Positions 33,320-42,056 of a stretch of DNA of 64,000 bases are shown here, in pieces. Numbering within the stretch: position 1 is the stretch's first letter; every line of letters begins with the position of its first letter. Made by a program: the position numbers and the translations under genes. The notes beneath the pieces were generated by a model. It made no database searches and was not told where the DNA came from. It saw only the letters and a program-made list of their open reading frames with translations. This stretch comes from JAFEDN01 sp963697455 (GTDB taxonomy: Bacteria > Pseudomonadota > Gammaproteobacteria > Coxiellales > Coxiellaceae): the NCBI GenBank assembly GCA_963697455.1, contig CAVOOI010000034.1, positions 138,781 through 202,780 of the forward strand. The letters run 5' to 3'.

Positions 33320-34012
33320 ATGAAAAAAGTGTTGATTTCAGCGTCAATTTTATCGGCTAATTTTTCTAAACTGGGTGAGGAAATTGAATCGGCGGTAGCG
33401 GCGGGGGTGGATTGGATTCATTTCGATGTGATGGACCACCATTTTGTGCCGAATTTAAGTTTTGGCGCGGTGGTTTGCCGTTCGCTGCGTGACTCAGGGA
33501 TTAAAACGCCGATTGATGCCCATTTGATGGTGGAAGCTCCGGAGCATTATATTGAAGCGTTTGCAGAAGCTGGAGCGAGTTTAGTGACCATTCACCCGGA
33601 AGCAACCCGAGACGTCGCCGGCTGTCTAAAACATATTCGCGCCCACGGTATGCAAGCGGGTTTGGCCCTGAATCCGGATAAGCCGCTGTGTTTAATTGAA
33701 GAATATATTCAATCTATCGATTTATTACTCATCATGTCGGTTTACCCTGGTTTCGCAGGCCAATCATTCATAGAAACCAGTATCGAAAAGGTGAGTCACG
33801 CCCGCCAACTCATTGACAACGCGCATGCCAAAGTGATGCTAGGCATTGACGGCGGCATAAAAAGTTCCAATATTGCCAAAGTAGTCGCCGCGGGCGCCGA
33901 CTTTTGTGTAATTGGTTCCGGACTATTTCATTGCGCTAATTATCGCAAACAAATGCAGGAAACTCGCGCGCAAATTCAATTGGCCAGTCCAGATGCTGCT
34001 GCTAATCGATAA
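33320..34012 (+). CDS. rpe: Ribulose-phosphate 3-epimerase
   Basis: Rpe interconverts ribulose 5-phosphate and xylulose 5-phosphate. The start at 33320 follows GGAGGG by six bases; upstream open frame is the GST remnant. The 230 residues show the TIM-barrel signatures SASILSANFSKLGEEI, HFDVMDHHFVPNLSFG (metal-binding His and Asp), DAHLMVEAPEHYI, IMSVYPGFAGQSFI, and IDGGIKSSN near the end. The 3' end overlaps trpG by 20 bases. In many relatives gph and trpE follow rpe; they are missing here. Confidence 0.95.
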   Translation: MKKVLISASILSANFSKLGEEIESAVAAGVDWIHFDVMDHHFVPNLSFGAVVCRSLRDSGIKTPIDAHLMVEAPEHYIEAFAEAGASLVTIHPEATRDVAGCLKHIRAHGMQAGLALNPDKPLCLIEEYIQSIDLLLIMSVYPGFAGQSFIETSIEKVSHARQLIDNAHAKVMLGIDGGIKSSNIAKVVAAGADFCVIGSGLFHCANYRKQMQETRAQIQLASPDAAANR

Positions 34013-34592
34013 TTATGATTCTTTTACCTATAATCTAGTCCAGTATTTTCGCGAGCTAGGTTATGCAGTAAAGGTCTGTCAAAATGATAAAATCAGTATC
34101 ACCCAAGCCATAGCCTTGCGCCCTAGCCATATTATTCTGTCGCCGGGCCCGGGACGGCCTGAAAATGCTGGGATTACTATTCCCCTGATCCAAGCTTTGC
34201 GCGGTTCGGTACCCATTTTAGGTGTATGTTTGGGACATCAGGCAATGGTCGCGGCATTTGGTGGTAAGATAGTAGCTGCAGAGGAAGTGATGCATGGTAA
34301 AACTTCGCTGATCTATCACCAGCAGCAGAGTATTTTTAAGGGCATTCCACAACCTTTTACCGCAATGCGTTATCACTCATTAGTAGCGGATCCAGCGACT
34401 TTACCAGCAGAGTTTACGGTAACCGCCTGGACTAATCATCCCTCAGGACAATTGGCGGATATTATGGCGATTCAGCATCGCGATTATCCTTTGGTAGGTG
34501 TACAGTTCCATCCAGAATCGATTGCGACGGAAACCGGTCATCAGCTTTTAGAAAATTTTTTGAGTCTAGTCAAAAACCTAATTAAATGTTAG
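33993..34592 (+). CDS. trpG: Anthranilate/aminodeoxychorismate synthase glutamine amidotransferase (TrpG/PabA)
   Basis: The protein supplies ammonia from glutamine to a TrpE or PabB partner. The start at 33993 gives the canonical MLLLIDNYDSFTYNLVQYF; it lies inside the rpe 3' end. The class I amidotransferase triad is visible as Cys79 (GVCLGHQ) and the VGVQFHPESI block with His and Glu. The length of 199 is normal. Neither trpE nor other trp genes are nearby, so it may serve mainly in folate synthesis; which partner it has cannot be read from the window. Confidence 0.9.
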   Translation: MLLLIDNYDSFTYNLVQYFRELGYAVKVCQNDKISITQAIALRPSHIILSPGPGRPENAGITIPLIQALRGSVPILGVCLGHQAMVAAFGGKIVAAEEVMHGKTSLIYHQQQSIFKGIPQPFTAMRYHSLVADPATLPAEFTVTAWTNHPSGQLADIMAIQHRDYPLVGVQFHPESIATETGHQLLENFLSLVKNLIKC

Positions 34593-34632
34593 GCTAATTT
34601 CTTTTTAAGTCAATCAAACCAAAGGAAATATT

Positions 34633-35406
34633 ATGAAAATAACGGAAATTTTTAATTTCACAGGCAACTCCACCAATTCTACTGATTCCATATACTCAAA
34701 TCTCGCAGGTTATTTTGAGCAAGCCGCTCCTTGGCTGGGGATAGGCCTGGCTGGAAGTGCGCTGCTAAACAATGTAAAGAAGCTGGTCAATGCTTATGAA
34801 AATTGCAAGTTAGCTGACCTGTATCAGGAATTTAAACTACCGCGACTGGACACGTTGGTAGCAGCTACTTTAACCGGATTTGCCCTTGCTTATTCGGGAA
34901 CAGCCAGCGGTGAAACAGCTGTAGGTGTATCTTTAATAATGGTTACTCTGATGTCTTTCACTCAACAGAGTGTTATTTTATTAAAACCCTCCAGAGACCC
35001 CATTATTGAGAGTGAAAGAAAACGCAAGAGACAGCAAAGCAAGAAGTTTACAGAAGGTGTAAGAACGACATATCTTTTACCTCAAAAAACTCAAGCTTCT
35101 AATTCAGTCCAAACCATTGATGAAAGCAGCAGCGATAATTTAGAGATTAATCAGCAGATAAAACGATTAACTAAAATTTCATTCACTCTCACTATTTTGA
35201 GTGGTGGAGCTGCTTGGCCTCTGGCTCGTTATTTGTTACAGACAGATCCCTACCAAGCTTCGATAATCGCTTTAATTGCAACTAACACTGTGAATATAGC
35301 TGCTAACTCCATATTTGGTTGCGTAGTTAAATGTAAGCCTCCAGCTCTTATTGAAGATAATTACGGGTCATCGGATTCCCGCAGCAGCTTACTTGAGAAT
35401 TCATAA
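34633..35406 (+). CDS. Membrane protein of unknown function
   Basis: Five hydrophobic segments can be seen: about 33-50 (APWLGIGLAGSALLNNV), 77-95 (TLVAATLTGFALAYSGTA), 98-115 (TAVGVSLIMVTLMSFTQQ), 185-203 (ISFTLTILSGGAAWPLARYL) and 210-232 (ASIIALIATNTVNIAANSIFG). A hydrophilic loop (122-180) separates the two groups. The C-terminus is Ser-rich (SSDSRSSLLENS). CAAAGGAAA lies before the ATG. No family is recognised; an effector is possible but unsupported. It converges with copA, overlapping its last bases. Confidence 0.5.
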   Translation: MKITEIFNFTGNSTNSTDSIYSNLAGYFEQAAPWLGIGLAGSALLNNVKKLVNAYENCKLADLYQEFKLPRLDTLVAATLTGFALAYSGTASGETAVGVSLIMVTLMSFTQQSVILLKPSRDPIIESERKRKRQQSKKFTEGVRTTYLLPQKTQASNSVQTIDESSSDNLEINQQIKRLTKISFTLTILSGGAAWPLARYLLQTDPYQASIIALIATNTVNIAANSIFGCVVKCKPPALIEDNYGSSDSRSSLLENS

Positions 35407-37629
35407 ATTTGCAGGAGCTTTAGCAATTTTCTGCAACCGCAGGGCGTTCAACACTACTGACACGGAGCTGAGCGCCATCGCGGCTCCGGCCACCCAGGGC
35501 GCTAGAAATCCTGCGGCTGCAATCGGAATGCCAATGATATTGTAACCTAACGCCCAGAATAGATTTTGCTTAATATTCAGCATGGTTTTCCGGCTCATTT
35601 CGATCGCCTCCAGAATGCTGAGTGGATCACCACGCATGATGGTGACGTCCGCGGTTTCCATAGCGATATCCGTGCCCGTACCCATGGCAATGCCGATATC
35701 GGCAACCGCAAGCGCCGGAGCATCATTAATGCCGTCACCCACCATGGCTACTATCTTGCCTGAGGCTTGTAGTTTTTTCACCGTATCCGCTTTAGCCCCA
35801 GGAAGTACTCCGGCGATGATCTGATCAATACCAGCTTCATATGCGATAGCTTGCGCCGTCCGCTGATTGTCCCCAGTAACCATTATTATTTCTATCCCCA
35901 TTTTTTTAAGTTGGCCGACAGCTTGCTTTGCAGTTGCTTTAATTTTATCGGCCACTGCAATGATTCCGGCATACTGTTGATTGATGACGATCAGCATGGC
36001 AGTCTTTCCCTGATTCTCCAGGCGTTCTATGTCTGCTTTGGCGTGGTTAAACACGACATGTTTTTGTTCGAGAAATTTAGAGTTGCCGATTAAAATTTCA
36101 TGCCCTTCCACCATAGCGCGAATTCCTAATCCCGGAATGGCAGTGAACTCATCAGCGCTAGGAAAAGCAATATTTCTGGCAGCAATTCCAGCAACAATTG
36201 CTTTTGCTAATGGATGTTCTGAGTGATGTTCTGCGGCGGCGATTAACCGCAATGCTTGAGTTTCATCGATATTTTCAAGGAGCACGTCCGTCAATTCGGG
36301 CTGCCCTTTAGTCACAGTGCCCGTTTTGTCGAGGAAAATAACTTGTACTTTCTGCAATCGTTCCAGGGATTCAGCATTTTTGAATAAGATGCCAGATTCC
36401 GCCGCTCGCCCCGAGCCTGCCATAATAGAAGTTGGCGTCGCCAGCCCTAATGCGCATGGGCAAGCAATCACCAGAACTGCGATGGCATTTTCAAGTGCGG
36501 CGGCAAACTCGCCAGGAGCAACCCATATAAACCAAATCAGAAACGTGATAAATGCAATGCCCACCACGATCGGAACAAAAAATCCGGAAACGGTATCAGC
36601 TATTCTTTGAATAGGCGCTTTCGAAGCTTGGGCGTCTTCGACAATTTTAATGATTTGCGCAAGCATAGAATCTGCGCCAATATGCAGCGCTTTAATTTTA
36701 AGACGGCCATTGTTATTGATGGTAGCGCCGATCACACTATCTCCGGCGCTTTTTTCAACCGGAAGACTTTCCCCGGTCAGCATGGATTCATCGACCGCGG
36801 AGTTGCCAGCAACGACTTCGCCATCGATGGGAATTTTTTCGCCCGGCTTAACTAAAATAATTTCACCAATTTGGACTGCCTCAATGGGAATAGTAACCTC
36901 CTGATTGCCGCGAATCACCAGTGCGGTTTTTGCCTGTAATCCCACCAGTTTTTTAATAGCTGCCGAGGTATGACTTTTGGCAAGAGTCTCCAGTAGTTTG
37001 CCCAAAAGTATTAGAGTTATCAAAATTGCACTAGTTTCAAAATACAGATTGGGGTAATGCAGTTTAGAAGGGCCCAGCGTCCACTGTAAAGTTAAAAACA
37101 AGCTATAAAAATAGGCCGCCGAAGTGCCCAGCGCCACTAAAACATCCATATTAGCGCTTTTATTGCGAAGAGCTTTGAACGCTCCTATATAAAACTGGCG
37201 TCCGATAATAAATTGCACTGGAGTTGCTAAAGCAAATTGCAGCCAAGGGTTCATCAAAAATTGCGGCAAATAAATCCATGCCAACCAGGAAAAATGACCA
37301 ACCATGGCCCACAACAACGGCAAAGAGAGAACTATAGCGGCTGTTAATTGAATTTTTTTGCGCCGAATCTCAATTTGCTGATCATTGCCGCTAGGTGTCG
37401 TTTCTTTCAAAATGGCCTGATAACCTAGCTGCGCTACTTTTTTTTCAATCTCGGCTAGGGTTACTTGTCCGTCATTAAATTTAACTTTCGCAATCTCCAG
37501 CGCGAAATTGACCGCAGCGTTATTTACCCCAGCCATCGAATTTAAGCCTTTTTCGATACGAGCCGCACAAGCGGCGCATGTCATTCCTTTAAGTTGTAAG
37601 ATTATTTGTTGCTCTGGAATTTGTTTCAT
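35401..37629 (-). CDS. copA: Copper-exporting P-type ATPase CopA
   Basis: CopA pumps Cu(I) out of the cytoplasm. One N-terminal heavy-metal domain has GMTCAAC (Cys18, Cys21). Next come two membrane pairs, the actuator TGES motif (MLTGESLPVEK), the intramembrane ACPCALGLATP metal site, the phosphorylated Asp in DKTGTVTKGQPEL, HSEHPLAKAI for nucleotide binding, and MVGDGINDAPALAVADIGIAMGTGTD. The 742 residues are normal for a one-HMA CopA. It overlaps copZ by four bases (ATGA) and belongs to the csoR-copZ-copA operon. Confidence 0.95.
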   Translation of the reverse strand: MKQIPEQQIILQLKGMTCAACAARIEKGLNSMAGVNNAAVNFALEIAKVKFNDGQVTLAEIEKKVAQLGYQAILKETTPSGNDQQIEIRRKKIQLTAAIVLSLPLLWAMVGHFSWLAWIYLPQFLMNPWLQFALATPVQFIIGRQFYIGAFKALRNKSANMDVLVALGTSAAYFYSLFLTLQWTLGPSKLHYPNLYFETSAILITLILLGKLLETLAKSHTSAAIKKLVGLQAKTALVIRGNQEVTIPIEAVQIGEIILVKPGEKIPIDGEVVAGNSAVDESMLTGESLPVEKSAGDSVIGATINNNGRLKIKALHIGADSMLAQIIKIVEDAQASKAPIQRIADTVSGFFVPIVVGIAFITFLIWFIWVAPGEFAAALENAIAVLVIACPCALGLATPTSIMAGSGRAAESGILFKNAESLERLQKVQVIFLDKTGTVTKGQPELTDVLLENIDETQALRLIAAAEHHSEHPLAKAIVAGIAARNIAFPSADEFTAIPGLGIRAMVEGHEILIGNSKFLEQKHVVFNHAKADIERLENQGKTAMLIVINQQYAGIIAVADKIKATAKQAVGQLKKMGIEIIMVTGDNQRTAQAIAYEAGIDQIIAGVLPGAKADTVKKLQASGKIVAMVGDGINDAPALAVADIGIAMGTGTDIAMETADVTIMRGDPLSILEAIEMSRKTMLNIKQNLFWALGYNIIGIPIAAAGFLAPWVAGAAMALSSVSVVLNALRLQKIAKAPANL

Positions 37630-37832
37630 ACATTAACCCCATATCCGTGTTGCTCAATTACTTTTTTTATAGACTCCAATGATACTTTGGAATCATCAAA
37701 CTCTACGACTAATGTTTCAGTTTGCAAATTTACTTTCCCCGAACCGCCAATTTCTTTGACAGCAGTTTCAATTGTTCTGGCGCAATGTCCACACGACATT
37801 TTTGAAATTTTAAGAGTAGTCACAGTTGTCAT
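37626..37832 (-). CDS. copZ: Copper chaperone CopZ (heavy-metal-associated domain)
   Basis: A single 68-residue HMA domain with the metal motif MSCGHC (Cys14, Cys17) and the usual beta-alpha-beta pattern (VNLQTETLVVEFDDSKVSLESIKKVIEQHGY). It delivers Cu(I) to CopA. The gene lies between csoR, 13 bases upstream, and copA, overlapped by four bases. Confidence 0.93.
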   Translation of the reverse strand: MTTVTTLKISKMSCGHCARTIETAVKEIGGSGKVNLQTETLVVEFDDSKVSLESIKKVIEQHGYGVNV

Positions 37833-37845
37833 GTTTTTTCTCCAC

Positions 37846-38172
37846 TTATTTAATAAGTTTATTGATCGTTACCAGGAGTTCTTTAATCACTTCGTTATCA
37901 CCTTGTTGAATGCGTTCCACCACGCAAGTATTAAGATGACATTCCAGAAGCAGTTTACCTACGCTGTTCAGAGCAGATTGAGCGGCGGCTATTTGATTCA
38001 ATACATCGTCGCAATAAGTATCTTTTTCAATCAGATGTTTAATCCCCCGGATTTGCCCTTCAATCCGGTTTAGCCTAGAGATTAAATTAGCTTTGGTTTT
38101 TTCCTGATGATGAGCCATCCGGATACCGTCGATCCCATTTTTAGAAAAGCCACTTTTAAGTTTTGTGTTCAT
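37846..38172 (-). CDS. csoR: CsoR-type copper-sensing repressor
   Basis: This 108-residue all-helical DUF156 protein has the copper-sensing Cys54, His79 and Cys83 triad (DTYCDDVL and LLECHLNTCVVERI) rather than the formaldehyde or nickel sets of FrmR and RcnR. The core NLISRLNRIEGQIRGIKHLIEKD is typical. The start at 38172 follows AGAGG; a Met at 38118 would give the shorter family N-terminus. It should repress its own operon from the palindrome upstream and release it on Cu(I) binding. Confidence 0.9.
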   Translation of the reverse strand: MNTKLKSGFSKNGIDGIRMAHHQEKTKANLISRLNRIEGQIRGIKHLIEKDTYCDDVLNQIAAAQSALNSVGKLLLECHLNTCVVERIQQGDNEVIKELLVTINKLIK

Positions 38173-38194
38173 AGTTATCACCTCTAATTTTCAA

Positions 38195-38213
38195 TATACC
38201 ATACAGGGGTATA
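38195..38213. promoter_or_regulatory. CsoR operator
   Basis: TATACC and GGTATA form an inverted repeat around ATACAGG, with G-rich centre, 23 bases before the csoR start. This resembles the known CsoR sites of other bacteria. Confidence 0.7.
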
Positions 38214-38225
38214 CTATGTAAAGCC

Positions 38226-38280
38226 CCGGTCTATCCGCAATGGGCTTGGCGGCGGCGGGAAATATTAACGATGTTTGGAT
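38226..38280. repeat. Dispersed repeat family R4, copy 1
   Basis: The sequence CGGTCTATCC, then GCTTGGCGGCGGCGGGAAAT and ATTAACGATGTTTGG recur at 63744-63798 with few changes. Here it sits between the copper operon and an ABC importer operon. Confidence 0.75.
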
Positions 38281-38315
38281 AAATTCCGGAGCCCCACCTT
38301 CAACTCATTCAATTA

Positions 38316-38344
38316 TTGACAAGATCTTTGTAATCATATATCAT
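38316..38344 (+). promoter_or_regulatory. Probable sigma70 promoter of the ABC importer operon
   Basis: TTGACA (38316-38321) and TATCAT (38339-38344) are 17 bases apart, about 55 bases before the first gene. No T-box or riboswitch-like structure was evident in the short leader. Confidence 0.6.
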
Positions 38345-38397
38345 TACATCATTCGAATGGTCTCTTAATAAGTAAGCTAATTTATTTAGGTGTTAAT

Positions 38398-39378
38398 ATG
38401 AAAAAAATCTTATTGTTATTATTAAGTTTAGGCTTGTCGATGAGCGCAGCCTTTGCTGCGGTTCAACCACAGCCGGTTGCTCCGGAAAAAACGATTGGCA
38501 TCGTGTTGCCAATGGATCACGTCGCTTTGCGCGCTATCGTCGCGGGTTTCGAAGAAACTGTTACCAAAGCTTATCCTGGAAAAGTGCGCTTTGAAGTTGA
38601 AAACGCCGAACATGACCTGAATATTCAGCGGGCCATCATTCAAAAATTTATTAATCAAAAGGTTGATTTGATTGTGCCAGTGGCAACTTCGCCTACCCAA
38701 ATGGCCATCGGCATGGTGAAAAATCAGCCGATCGTCGGATTGGCGGCGATGGTGCCAGATTCAGTGCGTGATCAACCAGGAATGGCTGACCGGGTTACCG
38801 CCGTTAGAGATGAAATCAATAGCACCAAGCAAATGGCTTTTATCCATGCGCTGCTGCCTAACGCTAAAAAAATCACCCTAATTTATAGCGCTGACGATAA
38901 AGTTATTCCCGAGGCTAATAATGCTATCGCCGTCGCCAAACAAATTGGTATCACGATTCAGCCATTGATGGTGCAAACCCTCAGCGATTTATATGGAGCC
39001 AGCCGCCGCATCGACAAAGATAGCCAGGCAATTTTCATTTTAAAAGATAATTTAATCGCAAGTGGTATCAATACCCTGGTTTATAATGCCAATAAAAACC
39101 ATATTCCATTAATCACTTCCGATGAAGGCACGGTCAGCAGCGGCGCCGCCACCGCGTTAGGCGTAGAAGAAAAGCAAATCGGGATTGAGGGCGGTAATTT
39201 GGCTGTTAAAATTTTAAATGGCCAACCGGTTAGCCAACTGCCCATTCAAGAAATGAGCCAACTGCTAGTGTTCATTAATACCAAAGCAGCCGTGGCGCAA
39301 GGTTTAGATGTCGAAGCCATAAAACGGTACGCACAACAACAAAATTTTGCTGTGAAATTAAACCCAGTTGCTAAATAA
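38398..39378 (+). CDS. ABC transporter substrate-binding protein (TrpX-like, PF04392 family)
   Basis: A signal peptide (about 1-21, ending AAFAA) precedes a periplasmic binding fold of the ABC_sub_bind/TrpX family: TIGIVLPMDHVALRAIVAGFEETV, then VDLIVPVATSPTQMA, KKITLIYSADDKVIPEANNAIAVAKQIG and SDEGTVSSGAATALGVEEKQIGIEGGNLAVKIL. Related systems import tryptophan or other aromatic or purine-like substrates; the ligand here is unknown. It leads a three-gene operon with permease and ATPase. Confidence 0.85.
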   Translation: MKKILLLLLSLGLSMSAAFAAVQPQPVAPEKTIGIVLPMDHVALRAIVAGFEETVTKAYPGKVRFEVENAEHDLNIQRAIIQKFINQKVDLIVPVATSPTQMAIGMVKNQPIVGLAAMVPDSVRDQPGMADRVTAVRDEINSTKQMAFIHALLPNAKKITLIYSADDKVIPEANNAIAVAKQIGITIQPLMVQTLSDLYGASRRIDKDSQAIFILKDNLIASGINTLVYNANKNHIPLITSDEGTVSSGAATALGVEEKQIGIEGGNLAVKILNGQPVSQLPIQEMSQLLVFINTKAAVAQGLDVEAIKRYAQQQNFAVKLNPVAK

Positions 39379-39389
39379 CTGTTTTCGGT

Positions 39390-40271
39390 ATGGATATTAT
39401 TCTAACCGCCCTCAGCCAAAGTATCTTGTTTTTTCCTTTGGCTTTGGGCATTTACATCAGCTATATCATTTTACGCGCGACTGACTTAACAGTTGACGGC
39501 AGCTTTGTGTTGGGAGCGGCGGTTTTCGCGCGGTTACTCACCTCCGGAGTGCCTATCGGCTGGGCGTTTTTAGCGGCAGGTTTGGGCGGCGCGTTAGCGG
39601 GAGTGGGGGTTAGTCTTATTCAGTACAAAGGCCGCATTAATTCCTTATTAGCCGGTATTTTGGCATTATTTATGCTGTATAGCATCAATTTTGATGTCAT
39701 GGGGCGGCCCAACATCAGTTTATTCAATGAAATAAGCCTGGGCAGTTTGATCCACCTGGATAGCATGAATGGCAATTGGATTTTTGCCGGCATTATCGTA
39801 GTGCTGTTGACAGTGTTATTAAGCCTACTGTTGATGACGCGTTATGGGCTAGTATTACGTGCGTTTGGCGAACATCATCAATTACTTAGCCGGTTGGGTC
39901 ATCACATTGAATATTACCGCTTTGCCGGTTTTGCATTGAGCAATGCTCTAGTAGCCTGGTGCGGAGCCATGACCGCCGAAATTAATGGTTATGCAGATTT
40001 AGGAATGGGATTTGGTATGGCTTTAACCGGGATTGGAACCGTGGTGATTGGGCGTCAAATTCTCAAACCATTCTATAAACAGCATCAATTTCATCTGCCT
40101 TTCGAATTATGCGGATGCATTATTGGCGTATTTTTATATTTTCTAGCGATTAATGAATTTTTAGCTTGGGGAGTCAACCCAATTAATTTGAAGCTATTGC
40201 TCGGTCTTATTTTAGTATTTTTCTTGAGGCTGACCTCGAAAGGTGGAGTCTCAGTCAAGCAAGAAGCATAA
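39390..40271 (+). CDS. ABC transporter permease, branched-chain/TrpY-like
   Basis: The 293 residues form about eight or nine membrane helices. The segment GIYISYIILRATDLTVDGSFVLGAAVFARLLTSGV and the later GFALSNALVAWCGAMTAEINGYADLGMGFGMALTGIGTVVIG are typical of the BPD_transp_2 permeases paired with TrpX-type binding proteins. It starts 11 bases after the binding protein gene, and its stop is 4 bases before the ATPase ATG. Confidence 0.85.
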   Translation: MDIILTALSQSILFFPLALGIYISYIILRATDLTVDGSFVLGAAVFARLLTSGVPIGWAFLAAGLGGALAGVGVSLIQYKGRINSLLAGILALFMLYSINFDVMGRPNISLFNEISLGSLIHLDSMNGNWIFAGIIVVLLTVLLSLLLMTRYGLVLRAFGEHHQLLSRLGHHIEYYRFAGFALSNALVAWCGAMTAEINGYADLGMGFGMALTGIGTVVIGRQILKPFYKQHQFHLPFELCGCIIGVFLYFLAINEFLAWGVNPINLKLLLGLILVFFLRLTSKGGVSVKQEA

Positions 40272-40275
40272 TTCT

Positions 40276-41043
40276 ATGTTAAACAAAATTACCAACCACC
40301 ACTTGTGTGTGATAGATAATGTCAGTCTGCGCTTTCCAGTCGCGGATAGACCTATTTTGCAAAATATTAACTATGCCATTAATTATGGAGATAGAGTGAT
40401 TTTGCTGGGCAGCAACGGCTCCGGTAAAAGTTCATTGCTAAAATTACTCAACCGTACTTATCAGCCAACGTCCGGCAAGATATTTTTAAAGCAAAAAAAA
40501 TTAGACAATATTCCTATTCATAAATTTAGCCAACGAGTAGTGACGGTTACTCAGGATCTTCGTGATTCATTGTTTTTTAATTTGACGGTATTGGAAAACT
40601 GTTTGTTGTGGGAAACCCGCTTTCAAAAAGTTTCTTTTAAGATTAGTAAGCATGAGCAAAGAGATTTTTTTGATGACTATTTAGTAAAATTTCATGCGCA
40701 ATTACCCAAAAAATTAGACGTGTGTGTGGCGGCTTTATCCGGAGGCGAACGCCAAAGTTTGGTGTTAGCGCTCTGCTTATTGCACCCGCCGGAATTATTG
40801 TTATTGGATGAACACACCAGCGCTTTGGATCCTAAAATCGCCGCCAATTTAATTAGTTATACTGAAAAACTTTTAGAAGAAAAATCGATTACTTGTGTGT
40901 TGACCACGCATAATTTGGACATTGCTTTAAAATACGGCAACCGGTTACTCGCCTTAGCAGAGGGCCAAATTCGTTTACAAGCCGATGGAGCCGAAAAAAC
41001 TCGATTAACGCAAGAGGAAGTACTAGAGCGCTGTTATTTATAA
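40276..41043 (+). CDS. ABC transporter ATP-binding protein
   Basis: Walker A GSNGSGKSS, the Q-loop region VTVTQDLRDSLFFNLTV, the signature LSGGERQ, and Walker B LLLLDEHTSALD are all present, followed by the switch His in TTHN. The start at 40276 (MLNKITNHH) is chosen over 40243 because the latter lies inside the permease gene and has no binding site. In Walker B the usual DEPT reads DEHT, a tolerated change. It completes the importer with the two preceding genes. Confidence 0.9.
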   Translation: MLNKITNHHLCVIDNVSLRFPVADRPILQNINYAINYGDRVILLGSNGSGKSSLLKLLNRTYQPTSGKIFLKQKKLDNIPIHKFSQRVVTVTQDLRDSLFFNLTVLENCLLWETRFQKVSFKISKHEQRDFFDDYLVKFHAQLPKKLDVCVAALSGGERQSLVLALCLLHPPELLLLDEHTSALDPKIAANLISYTEKLLEEKSITCVLTTHNLDIALKYGNRLLALAEGQIRLQADGAEKTRLTQEEVLERCYL

Positions 41044-41045
41044 GC

Positions 41046-41399
41046 TTATTCTTTTGGATAAAGAAATTTAACGATAATATAAGCCATGCCTACAATTTGG
41101 AGAAAGTTTTCTATGATAATTCCATAGAGAAAATTTTGCGAAGAAAGAAAGCTCCAAGTATTTAATCCGATCATGGCGGTTAAGAAGATATGAAAGAGCA
41201 TGATTATACTGATCCATAAGATAATCGCCAAAGACCACCATAAACGTAAATGATAGAATTGACGCCTTCCTTGTAACTCCACGGATTCTTTTTGGCTTAT
41301 CACGAAATCATTCAGAAATCTTGCGCTTTCTATTTCTTCTTTATCTTTGATTGTTTCTTGAGTGGCGGAAACAATGTCTACATCAAAGTCCATACTCAT
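41046..41399 (-). CDS. Small membrane protein paired with an ImmA-like protease
   Basis: The 117 residues have an acidic N-terminal cytoplasmic part and two helices (WWSLAIILWISIIMLFHIFL and FLYGIIIENFLQIVGMAYIIVKF). The start overlaps the end of the protease gene by 17 bases, so the two are translated together and probably act together. The family is not recognised. Confidence 0.6.
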   Translation of the reverse strand: MSMDFDVDIVSATQETIKDKEEIESARFLNDFVISQKESVELQGRRQFYHLRLWWSLAIILWISIIMLFHIFLTAMIGLNTWSFLSSQNFLYGIIIENFLQIVGMAYIIVKFLYPKE

Positions 41400-41898
41400 T
41401 CTTATCCATTAATCGATATTTAATCACTGATTCAGACACCACAAAGGAAGTTGCAAGCTCTGAGATACTCGCAATATTTTTGTATTTGTTTAGTATGAAA
41501 TTAGGAACAAGCAAGTTAGCTGCAAAAGCGTTTGCCTCTTGTTCTCTAAAATCTGTTTGTTTCTTGGTTAATTGCTCTCGGTAAAGAATTTTATAATCTT
41601 TGGATTCGGCCCAGGCCCTATGAAGTTGGTGATGGCCCAATTCGTGTGCAATTGTAAAGGTTTGACGTGGGGTGAATTCATTTTTATTAACGTAGATGGC
41701 TTTTTCTTTGGAATTAAAAAACCCAGAAATTAATTTATCACTTTCTTCATTGAACTCGGTAAAATAAACTTTAATCCCCAGCTCCTGAGCTATTTTGACA
41801 GGATTTATGGGGGGTTCTTCATAACCGAAGAATTTGATCAATTCTTGAGCTTTTTGTATGGCTAATTTATAGTTAGCTGTTCCCTGGGTATGTTCCAT
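41383..41898 (-). CDS. ImmA/IrrE family metallopeptidase
   Basis: The zinc motif HELGHH at 85-90 (FTIAHELGHHQLH) is that of the ImmA/IrrE (DUF955) family, which in mobile elements cleaves an ImmR-type repressor. The start at 41898 (MEHTQG) follows AAAGGAAA. No HTH repressor is fused or adjacent; instead a membrane protein follows. Similar protease/membrane pairs occur as stand-alone accessory modules, some toxin- or defence-like. The substrate is unknown. Confidence 0.85.
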   Translation of the reverse strand: MEHTQGTANYKLAIQKAQELIKFFGYEEPPINPVKIAQELGIKVYFTEFNEESDKLISGFFNSKEKAIYVNKNEFTPRQTFTIAHELGHHQLHRAWAESKDYKILYREQLTKKQTDFREQEANAFAANLLVPNFILNKYKNIASISELATSFVVSESVIKYRLMDKNEYGL

Positions 41899-42056
41899 TT
41901 TAAATTTCCTTTTAAGGTTTTTTAAAAGCTTACACATTACTTCTTCTTATATGTATTAAAATTATCCACTGAATTTTATATGCTTACGATTTAAGTATAC
42001 CGACTATTACATCCTTGCGCAACAAGCAAGTTGTGAAATGCGCGCTTTGCTAAAAT

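Noticed and set aside
35566..36904. Several plus-strand frames opposite copA
   Set aside because: All lie antisense to copA; their translations show no motifs.
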